Shown here in pieces: positions 13,001-26,000 of a stretch of DNA of 64,000 nt. How positions within the stretch are numbered: position 1 is the stretch's first letter; every line of letters starts with the position of its first letter. Origin of the DNA: Argopecten irradians. Lineage: Eukaryota; Mollusca; Bivalvia; Pectinida; Pectinidae. A model generated the notes under the pieces. It saw nothing but the letters and a program-made list of their open reading frames with translations, did no database searches and had not been told where the DNA came from. The stretch lies in contig NC_091135.1 in assembly GCF_041381155.1 (NCBI RefSeq), positions 5,039,620-5,103,619 on the forward strand, written 5' to 3'. The position numbers were made by a program, and so were the translations under genes.

Positions 13001-13915
13001 GAGAAATTCATTCCAGAGAGGTCAGTATTCTATCTCACGAAGATGGATCAATTTAGACTCTGAACATGGCCTTTAACAATGAAGCAAAAGCAAAAATGAT
13101 ATCTAATTGACCAATTGATCTTGAAGGTTCACAGCTGAGGCTAAGGCAAAGATGGACCCTTATGTGTTCCTTCCCTTTGGAGCAGGACCACGGAACTGTA
13201 TTGGTTTAAGATTGGCATTCATGGAAATGAAAATGGCAATCGCCCGGATGTTACAGAACTTTAGACCAATTAAGAGTCCAAACACGAAAGTAAGTATTTC
13301 CATTATCAACACTTCCTATAGAACAAATTGTCAAAATTATATTAATCTAATTATTTTCTGGTTTAAAGTTTAGTTCGAGTTTAAGAACATCTGGGTTATA
13401 TAATTATACTTTTTAGATTGTTAGACTTTTTAAATAAAGTAAACAGCAGGTGAATAGTAACTGTAGTAATCTCATTCGGAAATAATTCTAAATAAAAGGA
13501 ATTGATTTTCTTGATTTAACACCTATTTTCAAACAAGCAATACATTATTGGTAAGTTTTTAAATAAACCAGGATACCTTGGTCTAAATTGTAATTCACTC
13601 AAGTGTCACAAGTAGTGCACACTTCAATTGTACTTATACTCAGCAAGTAATCTGTCATTGTTTGAATATATTTTACACAATTATCAAAGACCCATGTTTT
13701 TGCATCCCTCTTGCTATTCACCACCTCGAGTTATACACCAGAAATTACGGTACGAAATTATACATAAAGTTTTTAAATATTAAAGTAGACAACTACATTT
13801 ATAAATGCCATTGAATATATCTTGTTATTTCCTTTTATATCAGGTTCCTATAGAGATTCTGAAGTCTGGAAACAGACCAAATGGATTTGTGATGAAATTC
13901 GAGAAAAGGAAGTAA
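4021..13915 (+). CDS. P450-B, CYP3-clan (CYP3A-like) cytochrome P450, 14 exons, 502 aa
   Basis: Predicted microsomal haem-thiolate monooxygenase that oxidises lipophilic substrates with electrons from P450 reductase. Exons: 4021-4103, 5374-5470, 7066-7118, 7947-8043, 8648-8770, 9018-9106, 9801-9949, 10224-10345, 10762-10837, 11167-11324, 11738-11826, 12883-13020, 13127-13289, 13844-13915. All introns are GT-AG and the joined frame is open for 1,509 nt. Visible motifs: N-terminal hydrophobic ER anchor (about residues 9-28, IPTWLQWLMLLVGTVIAYVV), WxxxR in helix C (W133, R137), I-helix AGYDTT (313-318), ExxR as EIMR (369-372), PERF (423-426), and haem loop FGAGPRNCIG with Cys449. The length is normal for the family. 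The ATG in accATGg context is shared by the paralogues. NRR, PTFS and SPNTK blocks resemble vertebrate CYP3A. Subfamily and substrate are not assignable by eye. Confidence 0.92.
5604..6006. mobile_element. MITE-A copy 1 in P450-B intron 2, TA target duplication
   Basis: It has perfect 17-bp terminal inverted repeats (aagttatatgtgccgta at the left, its complement at the right) flanked on both sides by TA (5602-5603, 6007-6008). It is about 403 bp and non-coding. The TA duplication is typical of Tc1/mariner-type elements, but no transposase is present. A diverged relative occupies the same intron of P450-C. Confidence 0.85.
7334..7750. repeat. Minisatellite, 37-bp unit, about ten copies, in P450-B intron 3
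   Basis: The motif tttatcaaacatgtagttta recurs every 37 bp starting at 7334, 7371, 7408, 7445, 7482, 7519, 7556, 7593, 7630 and 7667, then decays. The first eight units are almost identical, which suggests recent expansion. The flanks (from about 7270 and to about 7880) resemble an older interspersed element in which the array sits. Confidence 0.9.
8840..8972 (+). mobile_element. Repeat family R1 fragment in P450-B intron 5
   Basis: It contains the R1 internal block gtgtgttttgggagactgcg followed by a cttcttgtata-like segment and the gcatgc region. It matches the middle of the fuller copy at 60858-61396; both ends are missing. Confidence 0.6.
12005..12465. repeat. Minisatellite, 50-bp unit, about nine copies, in P450-B intron 11
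   Basis: The unit contains cttcacagacagtgggctac and taagtattaaataac. It repeats at 50-bp spacing in the first three copies; later copies carry internal deletions and substitutions. Confidence 0.85.
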
Positions 13916-14725
13916 TGGCATTGAACAGTGCACAACTAGCCATGAACTATTGAAACTATTTTAGTTTGTAAACAAAATATACCTTCGATAGCATTAGCAT
14001 TCTTCAAAAGTGTAATCCCTATTGTATATATTTTTTCATAACTATCATAAGGATATTTCGAATGTAAAGAGATGTTTGATGGATACATTGAATGAAAAAT
14101 CACACATTGTATATAATCGTCTCATAACTACATTTCCATCACCATGCTCTAGTAGATCAGAAATACATTCTTAGGGACATTGTCATAACATCAATTTGCA
14201 TTTCCTTAAATGGTGATTAATATATTCCGATATTCATCTGTAAAATGGACATGATTTCTCAACCCAAGTGAAATATTTCGACAGGTTAATCCGAAGCTTG
14301 CCGAGTGTTGACGGCCAAAAACCTTCACGATTATTGCATGATATGATTTTTTTATGAATACATATGTAAGAGTCCATAACAGTGAAACAGGTGATAAATA
14401 AATATTCTCTTTCATCGACGCTTTGCTTTAATTACATTATACATACAGTGATTGAATTGTTTTCTTTCATTTTCATAATGTGACAGTGTGGGGTGTGCTG
14501 TTAAATGTCTTTAGCGGCATGCTTCAGTGAGATAGCACTATAATAGTCCCGCTGTTACAAGGAGACACAACACCCAGTACTGCATGTACCGCAGGCTACC
14601 AACACATACAGACTTTCACACACGCATTGCATTGTATATTAGGGTAGCTATATTTTATTTACACAGCTGTTAATAAGACTATTAAACCAAAGAACAGTAT
14701 GATGTGTTTGTGTGTTTGATTAAAG

Positions 14726-14801
14726 TAACGTCCTATTAACAGCCAGGGTTATGTAAGGACGGCCTCCCATGCACATGTATATTGTGTGTATGACGTACCT
14801 G
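14726..14801 (+). mobile_element. Repeat family R1 fragment
   Basis: It starts taacgtcctattaacagcc and continues through aaggacggcctcccatg, matching the left part of the copy at 60858-61396. It stops soon after. Confidence 0.6.
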
Positions 14802-16186
14802 GTATAATGTCCTTGGAAATTCTGCGACAGCATGCTTTGATGTCGTTTGGTTTGATATTGGAAAGTCAGAATGTGAGATAAGAGACTGCAATATACTGTA
14901 AAAGTGTACATTTAGCTTAAAGTCTGAAGGTTTATCTATCTCGAAAATAACACCGCGAAAGGTTAATGCTTGCAGATCGCGAAATGAAGCACCCGCGGAA
15001 ATATCCACTTCTACAGTATTTGAGTTGTGTTGAATAATAGAATCTTTCCCTACCTAGAGGGTGTGACAACAAAATATTTATGATGTCATCAACAATGCAC
15101 GCCACGGTCACACCGCATGAAGCCATGACGTCACGTAATTGTCTTCGGGGGTTCAAAAGGTTAGGGCGCGCAATCTGTCATACCCTAGGGGTTTACAGAG
15201 AAATCTCCCACGGCTTAAACCGGTGACAAATTAGTGAATAGTGGGAGAAGTCATTGCCATAAGGAGAGGATGGAGGAGTCATATAAACCAGACCTGCGTT
15301 CAATTGAGCTACACGGTTACCTTTGCTCAATCCAGTCCGTTATAGCTATTATACTGTTGTGAGTCTCGGCCACAGCACAAACATGTATACAAGTATATTT
15401 AGTCCTACTTACGAAACTGAGAATATTTGATTGCTCGTGGAACAGTGCTTTAATTCAAAATTGTTTACTTTCATTTTCAACTAAATACGGCGATCTCGCA
15501 GTGTCCTGATGTACATGAAGTGTCTATAGTGACCTTGACATTGCTTTCATATCACCATGAAGGCACTCACTCTCCGGCTGAACATAGCTGTTATCAGACT
15601 TCGACCAGTCACTCTGTACATATTATAAGTATACAGAGTGAATCCTCGATTAGATCACTAGAGTATACAGCTATACATATATTTAGTTCACCACTTAACT
15701 AAAAATAACTGATAATACTGTCTATCGGGTCACTGATGAGGTCACTCTGGTGACGTAATGTTGACGTCACTCTAATTACACAGGTATTCTTGCTGACCAT
15801 CAAATAAATATCGTCCAGATAGCTCGTTAAGGGGTGTATACATTGTCAGTGCACATTTGTATGATACTGCATCCAGTATTTCATACATGGCGATAAATGT
15901 AAATTAGAAACGAAAGCCTACGACAACACGAGAAAACTTTGATAAGCAGCAAAGTATCCAATAATAAATCGGCTGACCACACTACTATTACGATATATGT
16001 CTAAATAACTGCTCTGGTAAGGATTAGCCAATCGGGGTATCTGGGACGCTTTTACTGATAATGTTCTATATTTAAACGAATTTCTTACCGGTATAGAGGT
16101 TCATTTACAAGTTGTGAATCGTTCGTCACTGAAGTAAGTATCATCTCATTGTTAGATATCTTTATTTTCATTTTAAGTCTATGCGT

Positions 16187-16324
16187 CTTACAGAGCTCAA
16201 TCTGTTCTTGCGGGTAGGTATCGATAGGTAATTCAACGTTTCTATAAAAAAGACGCCCTGCCCATAACACGTGACGTAACTATAATACTACCTACAAGCA
16301 AGGACAGGTAACTCTGTAATATAT
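16187..16324. mobile_element. MITE-B copy 1
   Basis: It is an inverted-repeat element with inner blocks cttgcgggtaggtatcgat on one side and tacctacaagcaaggacag on the other, and a cagag/ctctg pair toward its ends. It is shorter and more diverged than the copies at 20430-20613 and 28454-28642. There is no coding capacity. Confidence 0.65.
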
Positions 16325-17048
16325 AAATCCAAAACAAACCGCATCTTCCTATATATTAATATGAAGGTAGCGAGCAAACATTTTGATGACACCATGCAAT
16401 ATCTATCTTACAAAGGTAAAGTGTGTCAAATATGTATTCTGATACATATAAACAATTTTTTATCAAACAATATACCTGCATGTATTAGAATGTGAAGCAT
16501 TGTTAGACTGTAACGTTTATTTATTGAGCTATCTGTAAGAACATTTGCATGCTTTATGCATCACAGCTTACCACAATATTTTCGTTTAGCTGATAAATCG
16601 GTCTTTGTCACACCGTCGTTGAAGAAGGTAATAATAACAGTGATATTAAAAGTGGAGACTTGAATCACATCAGGATACTGACCGTAATTCTTACACAAGT
16701 AAATAACATAAATATCTTTGTGGATACCTAAAGAGCAAACATATCTTTGTTTGTACCTAAATAACATAAAGATATTTTATACCTAATGAACTTAATGGGG
16801 ATCAATAATGTATGACATTTGTACCAGACATTGCCACTGCAGTATAGCATTTACAGAACCTTTAAATAATATCAAACCATCGAAGAAAATTCCGAAGTTG
16901 TCCAACAAGAGGCTTACATGCAGAATAGCGGATTGTTTTAGGTGAAATGATAGAGCTTCGCTCTTAAATAAAACCATCGACATTTCTGTTTCGGTGAGAT
17001 CTATGTATTTTTATCCATTGTAGATTGCCTGAGGTAACCGATATAGCC

Positions 17049-20000
17049 ATGGACGTGCTGGGATTGGTGGATATCCCGACCTGGCTACAGTGGCTAATAC
17101 TGTTGGTCGGTACGGTCATATCCTATGTCATGTACGTACTACCTACTTTACTTATTTCATTCTTATTCACAGCAATTCTACTTAACTCTATGTGAGAAAG
17201 ATATATTCATTTTGACCTCATATGTATTGTTATCAAGCACACAGAAGATGATCTGACAGACTCTTCTTCCTTTTCGTTGATTAAAAATGTCTGCCGTGCC
17301 TTACTTATTTCTCGAACTTTTCCTACAGATGGTTTCTCCTGTTATTGGTGCTTCACACACATTCTTAATGTTTGTCTTCTCCTTACACGTTGTCCATGTA
17401 ACCCCAACTTTAAATTAGTAGTTAAATATGCAAATGTGAAGCAGGTTATGGTTTTTGATTGATAGATTGGAAATCAAATTCATATCTGATAATGTTGAAT
17501 GTTGACTAACTCGGCTGAAACGTCTTTGTACTATTGTATACTGGCTTATTATTCAATACATATTTTGGTATTGTGTATTATGTACTTTTTCTGAAAGGCA
17601 CATTATTTCAAATGTAAAAATATATGCCATGTATGACTTGCATACGTGTCAGATGCTTATTGCTCGAGTAGGAACTACAGAAAGTCTAATTGTAATAGAA
17701 TTGATTATGTGAGCACGGCAAAACGCAAATTTGGCCACATAAGTAAACGGTCAACTAAAAGGTTAAATGCTGAACGTGATGGACGTATAGTGATATTATC
17801 AATATTTGAAAGAACCAAATGTTCAGGCCATACTCACTTTCTGCAGCACAACACAAGGCGGGTAATTTTGATCGTAAAACCGATCCTAAAAATAAAAAGA
17901 GAGTGTCTGTGTGGTTATAAATATTTGAAAATAACATGAAATAGTAACTTGATCGCACTAGGGTGATCTCTTGAGATGAAGGCCTAGAAAAAAACTGATA
18001 GCCATCGTATTTTATTTGCTTTCTTTCCAGCTACATGTCTTGGCATCATACTACGTTTAAGAAAATGGGGATTGATGGTCCAAAGCCACATCCAATTTTA
18101 GGAAATCTAAGGGCACATTTTAAAGAGGTAATGATTGATATATCTTTAGTGATGATTTCATGATTTGCAATTAATAGATATGGTCATATTAAAGCTATAT
18201 GTGCCATAACAGGGCGTCCATTTTGACATGTTAAATTTTCTTTAGATGTATTGAAAACCATCAGGTTTAATTAATTACGCTGCAAAAATTATTCAAATGG
18301 ACAGAAAAACATGTATGGTGCCTTATAAACATTAGTTACAACATCGAATTTATGCACTAAACATTTATTGTTTTTTTTATTCTTAAATGGATGTTTAGAT
18401 GTAAACTTACCTGCAAATACAAAAAAATGTGAAATGAAAGACCACAACTCGGCTTCTTGGTCTGACCATATGTACTTATTTCACCTAACTGCAGAATGAT
18501 GTAAATATAATACATTTTGACAAAACTGCCAATTAGCTTTAATTTTTGCTTGTTAAAACAAATAATTTAATTGATAGGAAAGGTTCCAGATGATCAGAAA
18601 GAAGTGAGACGACCACTCTAAATAAAATACATATCATTATTTTGTCAAATGAATTGTGCATGAGAAAATAACTTTTAATCGGAATGGAATAAGACATATG
18701 CGCTTGTTTTACTTGCTTTGTTTACTTTATGCTTTGTAGGGAATGGTAAAGGCCGATCAGTCATTTTACGAGAAGTATGGTAAAATGTTTGGGTAAGTAA
18801 AAAAAAATCGAGATCTTGCCGTTTCTGGTATTACATGAGGAAGACAGTTGAAGAGATAGATTACAAACATTTTTGTAGCATTTTATTCTGTCTAAGTTAT
18901 GTTCAATTTACGTCACTTCAAATTAGCAATAGCAATAAATGTGGTTCATTGCATCACAAACGAAACTTAGAAGGTGAAACCCCTTGATTCTATTAGGATT
19001 GTATCACATTTCACAAGAAGAAGTAACAAAATCAGCACTGGAGAAAACTATCAAAGGAAATGTTAGTATATGGATATTTTTTTCTTCAAATAGACATAAA
19101 CATGAAAGATATAATTCACAGAAGGCAATAGATTTTATATCGATCGATTTTGAATCAGGTACGACAGTTAAGGTACGGATAAAAACATTAAAAATACAAA
19201 AAGATACAAAAATATTTTCCGATGTTTCATTTATTAGAGGGATTCATTATTAATACCTGCGCATGTTTATGTATTACAGCATATATGAAACTCGATCTCC
19301 TGTATTATGTATTAGCGACCCAAAGTTATTGAAAACAATCATGGTTAAGGAGTTCAACAACTTTGTTAATAGACGGGTGAGTATGAACATGTTCACTATA
19401 TTTCCATCGTTTCGTTACTTTTAACATGTATGATTCTTGGCTGCTCGGTCTAAAAGCATAATTATGTTTAAGACGAAGACATTATCCGTGCGTTCCATTT
19501 GCAGGTTCGTACCAGTTTTACCGGTACGAATCTGTTGTATATGCAATGGAACGCGCTAGGTCAGTCGAACCGAACCGGTATAAGTCGTTCGTTTCTTAGA
19601 GCGTAATTCTTGAATCATGGTGGCATCGATTTGTCATCGAAATGTGATTTGTGTTGAAAACAAGACATAAGATTAGTTGTAATTGAATTTATTACGTACA
19701 ATGTACTTTGAAACTGTTTATGTATTGCTTTTATCTTTGTTATGTAAGAGTAGAAAATATTAAGTTTTCGAATTCATAGGGTATCATTCATATGGGTACC
19801 GCCATATTTGAAAAATCCAAACTAGGCCTAGTTATTGATATACTGTATCAATTCAGTACAGAGAACACTGTCAGATATTGTTCACAGTATTTTAAAATAA
19901 CAATACAGTTATTGATCAACACATGTGAAAATGAAGGGATGGTGTCATATGTATCCAAATATAGAGGAATAATCCTATTGAACGCATTTTCAGGGATAGA

Positions 20001-23000
20001 TATTTATATATTGTTGAATTTATTTGTAGGACAATATTAGAATAAAAAGATTTTTGTATGCAAAATTAACTGCACTAACTTTCGCATTCAGCATTATCAT
20101 GATAACCATTTCCTCTTCTCAGATAACATTAAGAATAGTGTTTATAAATTTTATACTAATTACTACATTTTTATCCGCAGTCTACATTCAATGATGCGAT
20201 TGATGAAGAAATGTCAAAAATGCTCTCACGCCTGCACGACGACCAATGGAGGAACGTGCGAAACATAATAACACCCACCTTTAGTGGCAAGAAGTTACGA
20301 CTGGTAAATATGTTATAGAACATTTGAAAGGGCTACACCGCCAACGAATTGCAATTTTTATCTATTAAAACATGAATATGTGAATTAGTATTTTTCTCTA
20401 TTAACTAAAGTAACTTACTTAAATTACACTATTCTGTATTTGCATATTGCAGAGTTATCTGCCCTTGTGGGTAGGTATTGATTGTGACGTCATTTGTTTG
20501 AGAGCGCAAGGTCATACATTTTGGAGAAAACGACATCAATGCGTTAAAATAATGGCTTTTCAATCGATACCTACCCGCAACGGAGCTAACTCTGTAATAT
20601 GCAAAGATGGAATCTCCGTCATCGAAAAGGTTGAAGTTAAATGAAAGTATTCTACTTTGGAATTATACTATAATAATTAATCAACTGCATCCCAAAAACA
20701 AATGGCACTGTGCCCTGCATAAAAAGGTACTGAATGTGCAGACAACAAAAGCAAAACACGCTATTTTATAGGTATTTTTGTGTGTATTAGACATATATAA
20801 TTAAACATCAATTATTGTCCAAATGATCATTGACGACAATAATTTAACAGAAAGAAATCATCCTCTAACTTAAGAACTGCTGCTAAGACATCTGAAATGC
20901 TTTGATATATGTTTTATGTTAGTTTATCTTTAATTTTACATACCCTTTTTGTTCTTTGCCGTACGGCGGCCTCACTCTTGTGACTTAAAGTTGAATCTGA
21001 ATGTCTAGCATCTATTTTATCATTCACTGGCCTCGTAGAATGTCTTTTACAATAATATCCCTACAAGGTGGCTTAGAGCTTGAGGGACTAATGGTAACAT
21101 ATCTAGCACAGCTATCACCCCTACACAGAGGCCAAGAGGTAGATGGGTTGTGATAGAATGCCTACACAATACTAACCCCTACACGGATGTGTAGGTTTGT
21201 GGTAGAATGCCTACACAATACTAACCTCTACACGGATGGGTAGGTTTGTGGTAGAATGCCTACACAATACTAACCCCTACACGGATGTGTAGGTTTGTGG
21301 TAGAATGCCTACACAATACTAACCCCTACACGGATGTGTAGGTTTGTGGTAGAATGCCTGCACAATACTAACATCTACACGGATGTGTAGGTTTGTGGTA
21401 GAATGCCTACACAATACTAACCCCTACACGGATGTGTAGGTTTGTGGTAGAATGCCTGCACAATACTAACATCTACACGGATGTGTAGGTTTGTGGCAGA
21501 ATGCCTACACAATACTAACCCCTACACGGATGTGTAGGTTTGTGGTAGAATGCCTACACAATACTAACCCCTACACGGATGTGTAGGTTTGTGGTAGAAT
21601 GCCTGCACAATATTAACATCTACACGGATGGGTAGGTTTGTGGTAGAATGCCTGCACAATATTAACATCTACACGGATGTGTAGGTTTGTGGTAGAATGC
21701 CTGCACAATATTAACCTCTACGCGGATGTTTAGGTTTGTGGTAGAATGCCTACATAATACTAAATTCTACACGGATGTGGAGGTTTGTGATAGAATACTT
21801 GTGCAATACTCACCTCTGTTGAGTTGGTATACACTATGAAGTATGTGGGAGCAGGTCGGTGGCCGAGAGATGGAAATGTCGCGACATATTATCACAAGCC
21901 CTCTACTTTTGGGTTGCGAGGTCGAATCCCACGTTGATGTTTAACTAATAAAAACCAAACCAAGTGTATGGAATGAGCATGAAGTCTTTGCCATATGATA
22001 TTAAGGCAAACCACTGGTTTTCGAAAATTACCTAAAATACAAAATAAACATAGATATTGTTAAATCTGATATATTTTCATCAACAGATGACACCATTGAT
22101 CAACGGTGCGGCTGATAAACTAATGAAAAACATCGAAATTAAGATCGATGCGGACGAGGATATTGATCTGCATAAGTAAGTATTTGTTCTAAAAAAAATT
22201 TAATATTTTGTAAGTTTACACATTATATAAAACTATGACTTTCCTTCCACAAAGCATTGTTATCATTATTTTTTATTGCACTATTGAAATAGTGTTTCTT
22301 ATAATGCTTTTCTTAATTATCGATATATTGTAGTTGGAACCATTTCTGGGATTTTTTCAATATCCGTATTACTCTCTGATAATTTTGTTGTATTGCAGAA
22401 TGACGTCAGCATTTACATTGGACGTAATCGCAAGTACCTGTTTTGGACTGAATGTGGATACACAGACAAATCCGGATGACCCCTTTCTTAAACATGCATT
22501 CGTATTTCGTAGCTCAAAGTGGCTGATTGTTATTGCGATGTGCACTAGTACGTAAATCGATCGCATTTCTAAAATTAATCAAAAGCATTATGCCGTTTTT
22601 TATCACGTACATTGGGTCATGACTCTTTAACATTTTTCGAATGTCGCCTTTGGGTGATCTTAAGAAGCTTTGATAACACCTTGATATTTTAACTGTGTCT
22701 TCTCTTTAAATTATATTACCGTCATATAGCTTTGGTAAACGTACCTCAGGATCAAGAAATCGAATCGTATGTTAATAGGGCGTTGAACTAATTAAAAAAT
22801 GTTAAAGTCAATTTACGAAAAAGTCTATAACCGATAAGCTACAAGTTAATTCCTCAGTACAAATTTCTTTCAAAGATTAATTGAGGTCATAGATAGTTTT
22901 AAGTTTTACTAAATCGTATATTAAATGAACTCGCCTTGAAGTGATTTTTTATCGCATATCTACAACAACAAACTTTTCGTAGAATTTGAATATCATGAAG

Positions 23001-26000
23001 ACAGCCATTTAATTATCACAGTCTTCATTGCTTTTATCAAAACGGATTGCCTGTCCGACAATGTCTTTGCCCTTCAATTAATGCCATAGAAGCGCTATGC
23101 GGTCCTCTTTGCATGCTCGAGAGGCAACTAAATGATTTTGTCTTTTCCCTTTTTATGGAGGCGTGTGTAATACACGCCTGCCATCATACAATCACTCTGG
23201 TTTTCAATGATTACCGGAACACTATACCTTGCTAATCCTATCGGCAGTTTCCGGAACTACGGGACATAACTTCCCACTGTGTATTGCAACGTACGTTGTG
23301 TATTATACAGCAGTCAATAACTGTCAGAGGTTCTCCGTTTATCACATGTTTCAGTCACATTTTCCCACTTAATTACTTCAGACTTATTTTCAATGTTACA
23401 ATAAGTATTAATTATTCTCAACGAAAGTGTGGCTCAATATCGGTACTTATACTAGTTTGTTTCCGTGAGTATGACTCCGGGTTTTATCATTAGTCCCCAT
23501 GTAACATTTTGTATGTACTTTTTAGTGTTCTTTCCATTCATGTCCCGTTTACCCCGACTTCTTGGATTATCGCCCACAAAAAAGGCTTCACAATTCTTCG
23601 TCAAAGCAACTAAAGAGGCTCTTGCAGAGAGAAGAGCGAATCCAGGGGTATGTATTCTAGAAATATAATATGGTTCTGTTAAGTGAAAAGGAATATCTTA
23701 ACACGGGTAAAAGATCTTGGCCGCCAAGACTTGACAGACATGTTTGATTATTTTCCTTCCCTACTTTGATAATTTCATAGCGTCGACATAAAAAAGGTTG
23801 CCACATGTATTGATGACGTCACTGTCTAGCGTCACTGTGAGCTGTCTTTTCCCTACCTCGGTAAAAGACAGAGTTATCTTTTCTCTAGCAATCGTGGGAC
23901 AACCCTGTCAAGTATAAGAAAATACATTGCGCATGACTCTTTGGCTGAAAGAACGAAAAAGTCTTTTACTCTAAAGAATCATTTCGTTCAAATAGTTTCA
24001 TAAGGCAAAAAATATGTCTGTATTTTTTTGTGTCTTTTACTCTAAAGAAATGGCTTGAATTGGAGTCTAAAATCGAAATTGCGACTAATTTCTTTTTCGT
24101 AAAAAAGTGGTAAAAAATTAGGGTCTGTCGAAAAACACTAAACAGACATATTTTTGTGGCCTAAAATAAAAACGGAATTTGATACCTGCAAATAATAAAT
24201 ACACAAATTGCTACACTCCATCATTTCCATAATTACAGCTGTGCAGCTCTTCTCAGTTTTCTACTGGTTCTGAATAACGTTGGCGTATACATACATGTAC
24301 AAGGATATGGCATTTCGAGGTCATTCCAACACTTGTCTTTTAGAATGTCGTTATTCACTGTATTGAAAGGATATTTTAAAAATAGTGTCTTTAGGTCTAC
24401 ATCTTATTATCATTGTCAGCTGACACTTATATCAATTCTTCATAATTGTTTTAGGTATACGCAGATTTTATGAATATCATGGCAGAGGCTGGAAACGCAG
24501 AAGAGATGGAGAAATCCAAAAGCAAAACAGGTAAGTTAAAGTCACAACTATCGCTGCTATATTCAAAGAGTCACACACGAACATAGTACACTAACACAAG
24601 AGATTCATCAATTCCAGGGCAAAACAGGTAACTAAAAGTCACACAACACGATGGACATATTGCAGTCTCAAGGAAGCCGCACGCACTGCACACACACACA
24701 CACCACACCACATGCATGAAAAGCCGTCCTTCAGTGACCCTAGCTAAGGCTGGTAGTATATTCAGCCTGCCAACCAACAACTCTTTGCAATATTCATAGG
24801 TGAAAATATGCAAGTCCCGAGAACACTAGGATGAATTTCTCCGTAGTTTTCGCTTTTATTCAGTGAAACCACGTATATTGAAAAGTGATATGTATTGTAT
24901 TTTTTCTCACAGAGAACGATTGAAATACTTTATTAGTCATTCATGTTTACAATAGTGTAGTTTTATTGCAGCGCTAACAGAGTCTGAAATAGCATCACAA
25001 GCAGTGATGTTCTTCCTGGGTGGATTTGAAACTACCTCCGGCACAATGACCTTTCTTATGTATCATCTAGTTATCTATCCAGAAGTATGCGACAAGGTTT
25101 TAGAGGAAATTGACGACAAACTTGGCGAGGTAAGTAGACGCGAGGATAAACAAAATATAAAAACATCTATTATAAAAAAGAATGTTTAATGAAAAGTTAT
25201 ACTTTTGTCAGTTTTTAAGAAGGTAAGTAACTTTTTTAGAAGCAGCCTTTCGGGATTTACTGTGAAAATTGATTAAAAGAAAAAAAGTTAAATAACGAGA
25301 TTATTTATTATTATTACGTCATGCCGAAATCTTGATTGCAAACAATAAGGCAAAACATATTATGTCTGTTTAGGGTTACCCGACCGACCCTAATTTTGTT
25401 TCCCATTTTCTACAAAAAAATAAAAGTTGGGATTTAGATCTCAGACTCCGGTTCCGACCATTACTTTAGATTGAAAGATATGTAAAAAGAAAAATTTCTT
25501 GACCTACCGTTTCTATTTTTTGCTAATGTAATCCTAAACAGACATTTTTTTTCTTTTGGCCTAATATCGGTAATATGCTCATATAAAATCATGATAGCGT
25601 GTTTATTTTTGAAACTCGGGGCCAAACTTTGATTCCGAAATTAACAAGACATACATTTGTAAACATATTTTTCGTTTTCTAACAGTCCGCCCCCGATTAT
25701 GACAATGTGCACGAGCTGACCTACCTAGAGATGTGTATCAACGAGACAATGAGGCTTTATCCACTCGCGTCAAGGTAAAGTGGATGTTTTCAAGAAGATT
25801 AAATATTGTCATTTCATTTCTTAGAATAACTGTAAAATTCAATTTGTGAACTTGTTCAGTAAAATGAAATGAAAATACCATGTGGATTCTTAAATTCATT
25901 AGACACATGTTCAGAGGGAAAATGTATGTACATAGTATATGGAATAATAACTAGTTTTGAATGAATTAAAGAATTGTAGGAAATGTTATTCCTATTAATC

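Larger units (their letters stand above)
13916..17048. other. Intergenic spacer between P450-B and P450-C
   Basis: It begins with the P450-B 3' flank, which is paralogous to the P450-A flank. It then carries an R1 tail fragment (14726-14801) and a block with gcgaaa-type motifs near 14930-15010 resembling an interspersed repeat. A MITE-B copy lies at 16187-16324. A small inverted repeat (cactctgta with tacagagtg) lies near 15610-15640. No coding gene is supported; the scattered 60-90 aa open frames show no conserved motif. Confidence 0.55.

Noticed and set aside
15520-15702. Small ORF with a nearby inverted repeat that could suggest a regulatory RNA gene
   Set aside because: The arms are only 9 bp, and nothing in the context supports transcription.
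21110-21815. CRISPR-like regular spacing
   Set aside because: The whole 49-bp unit is repeated with no unique spacers, in an intron of an animal gene; it is a minisatellite.
21846-21930. tRNA-Leu/Ser-like sequence
   Set aside because: The A and B boxes are recognisable but the arms do not pair well and an A-rich tail follows, so it is a SINE head and not a tRNA gene.
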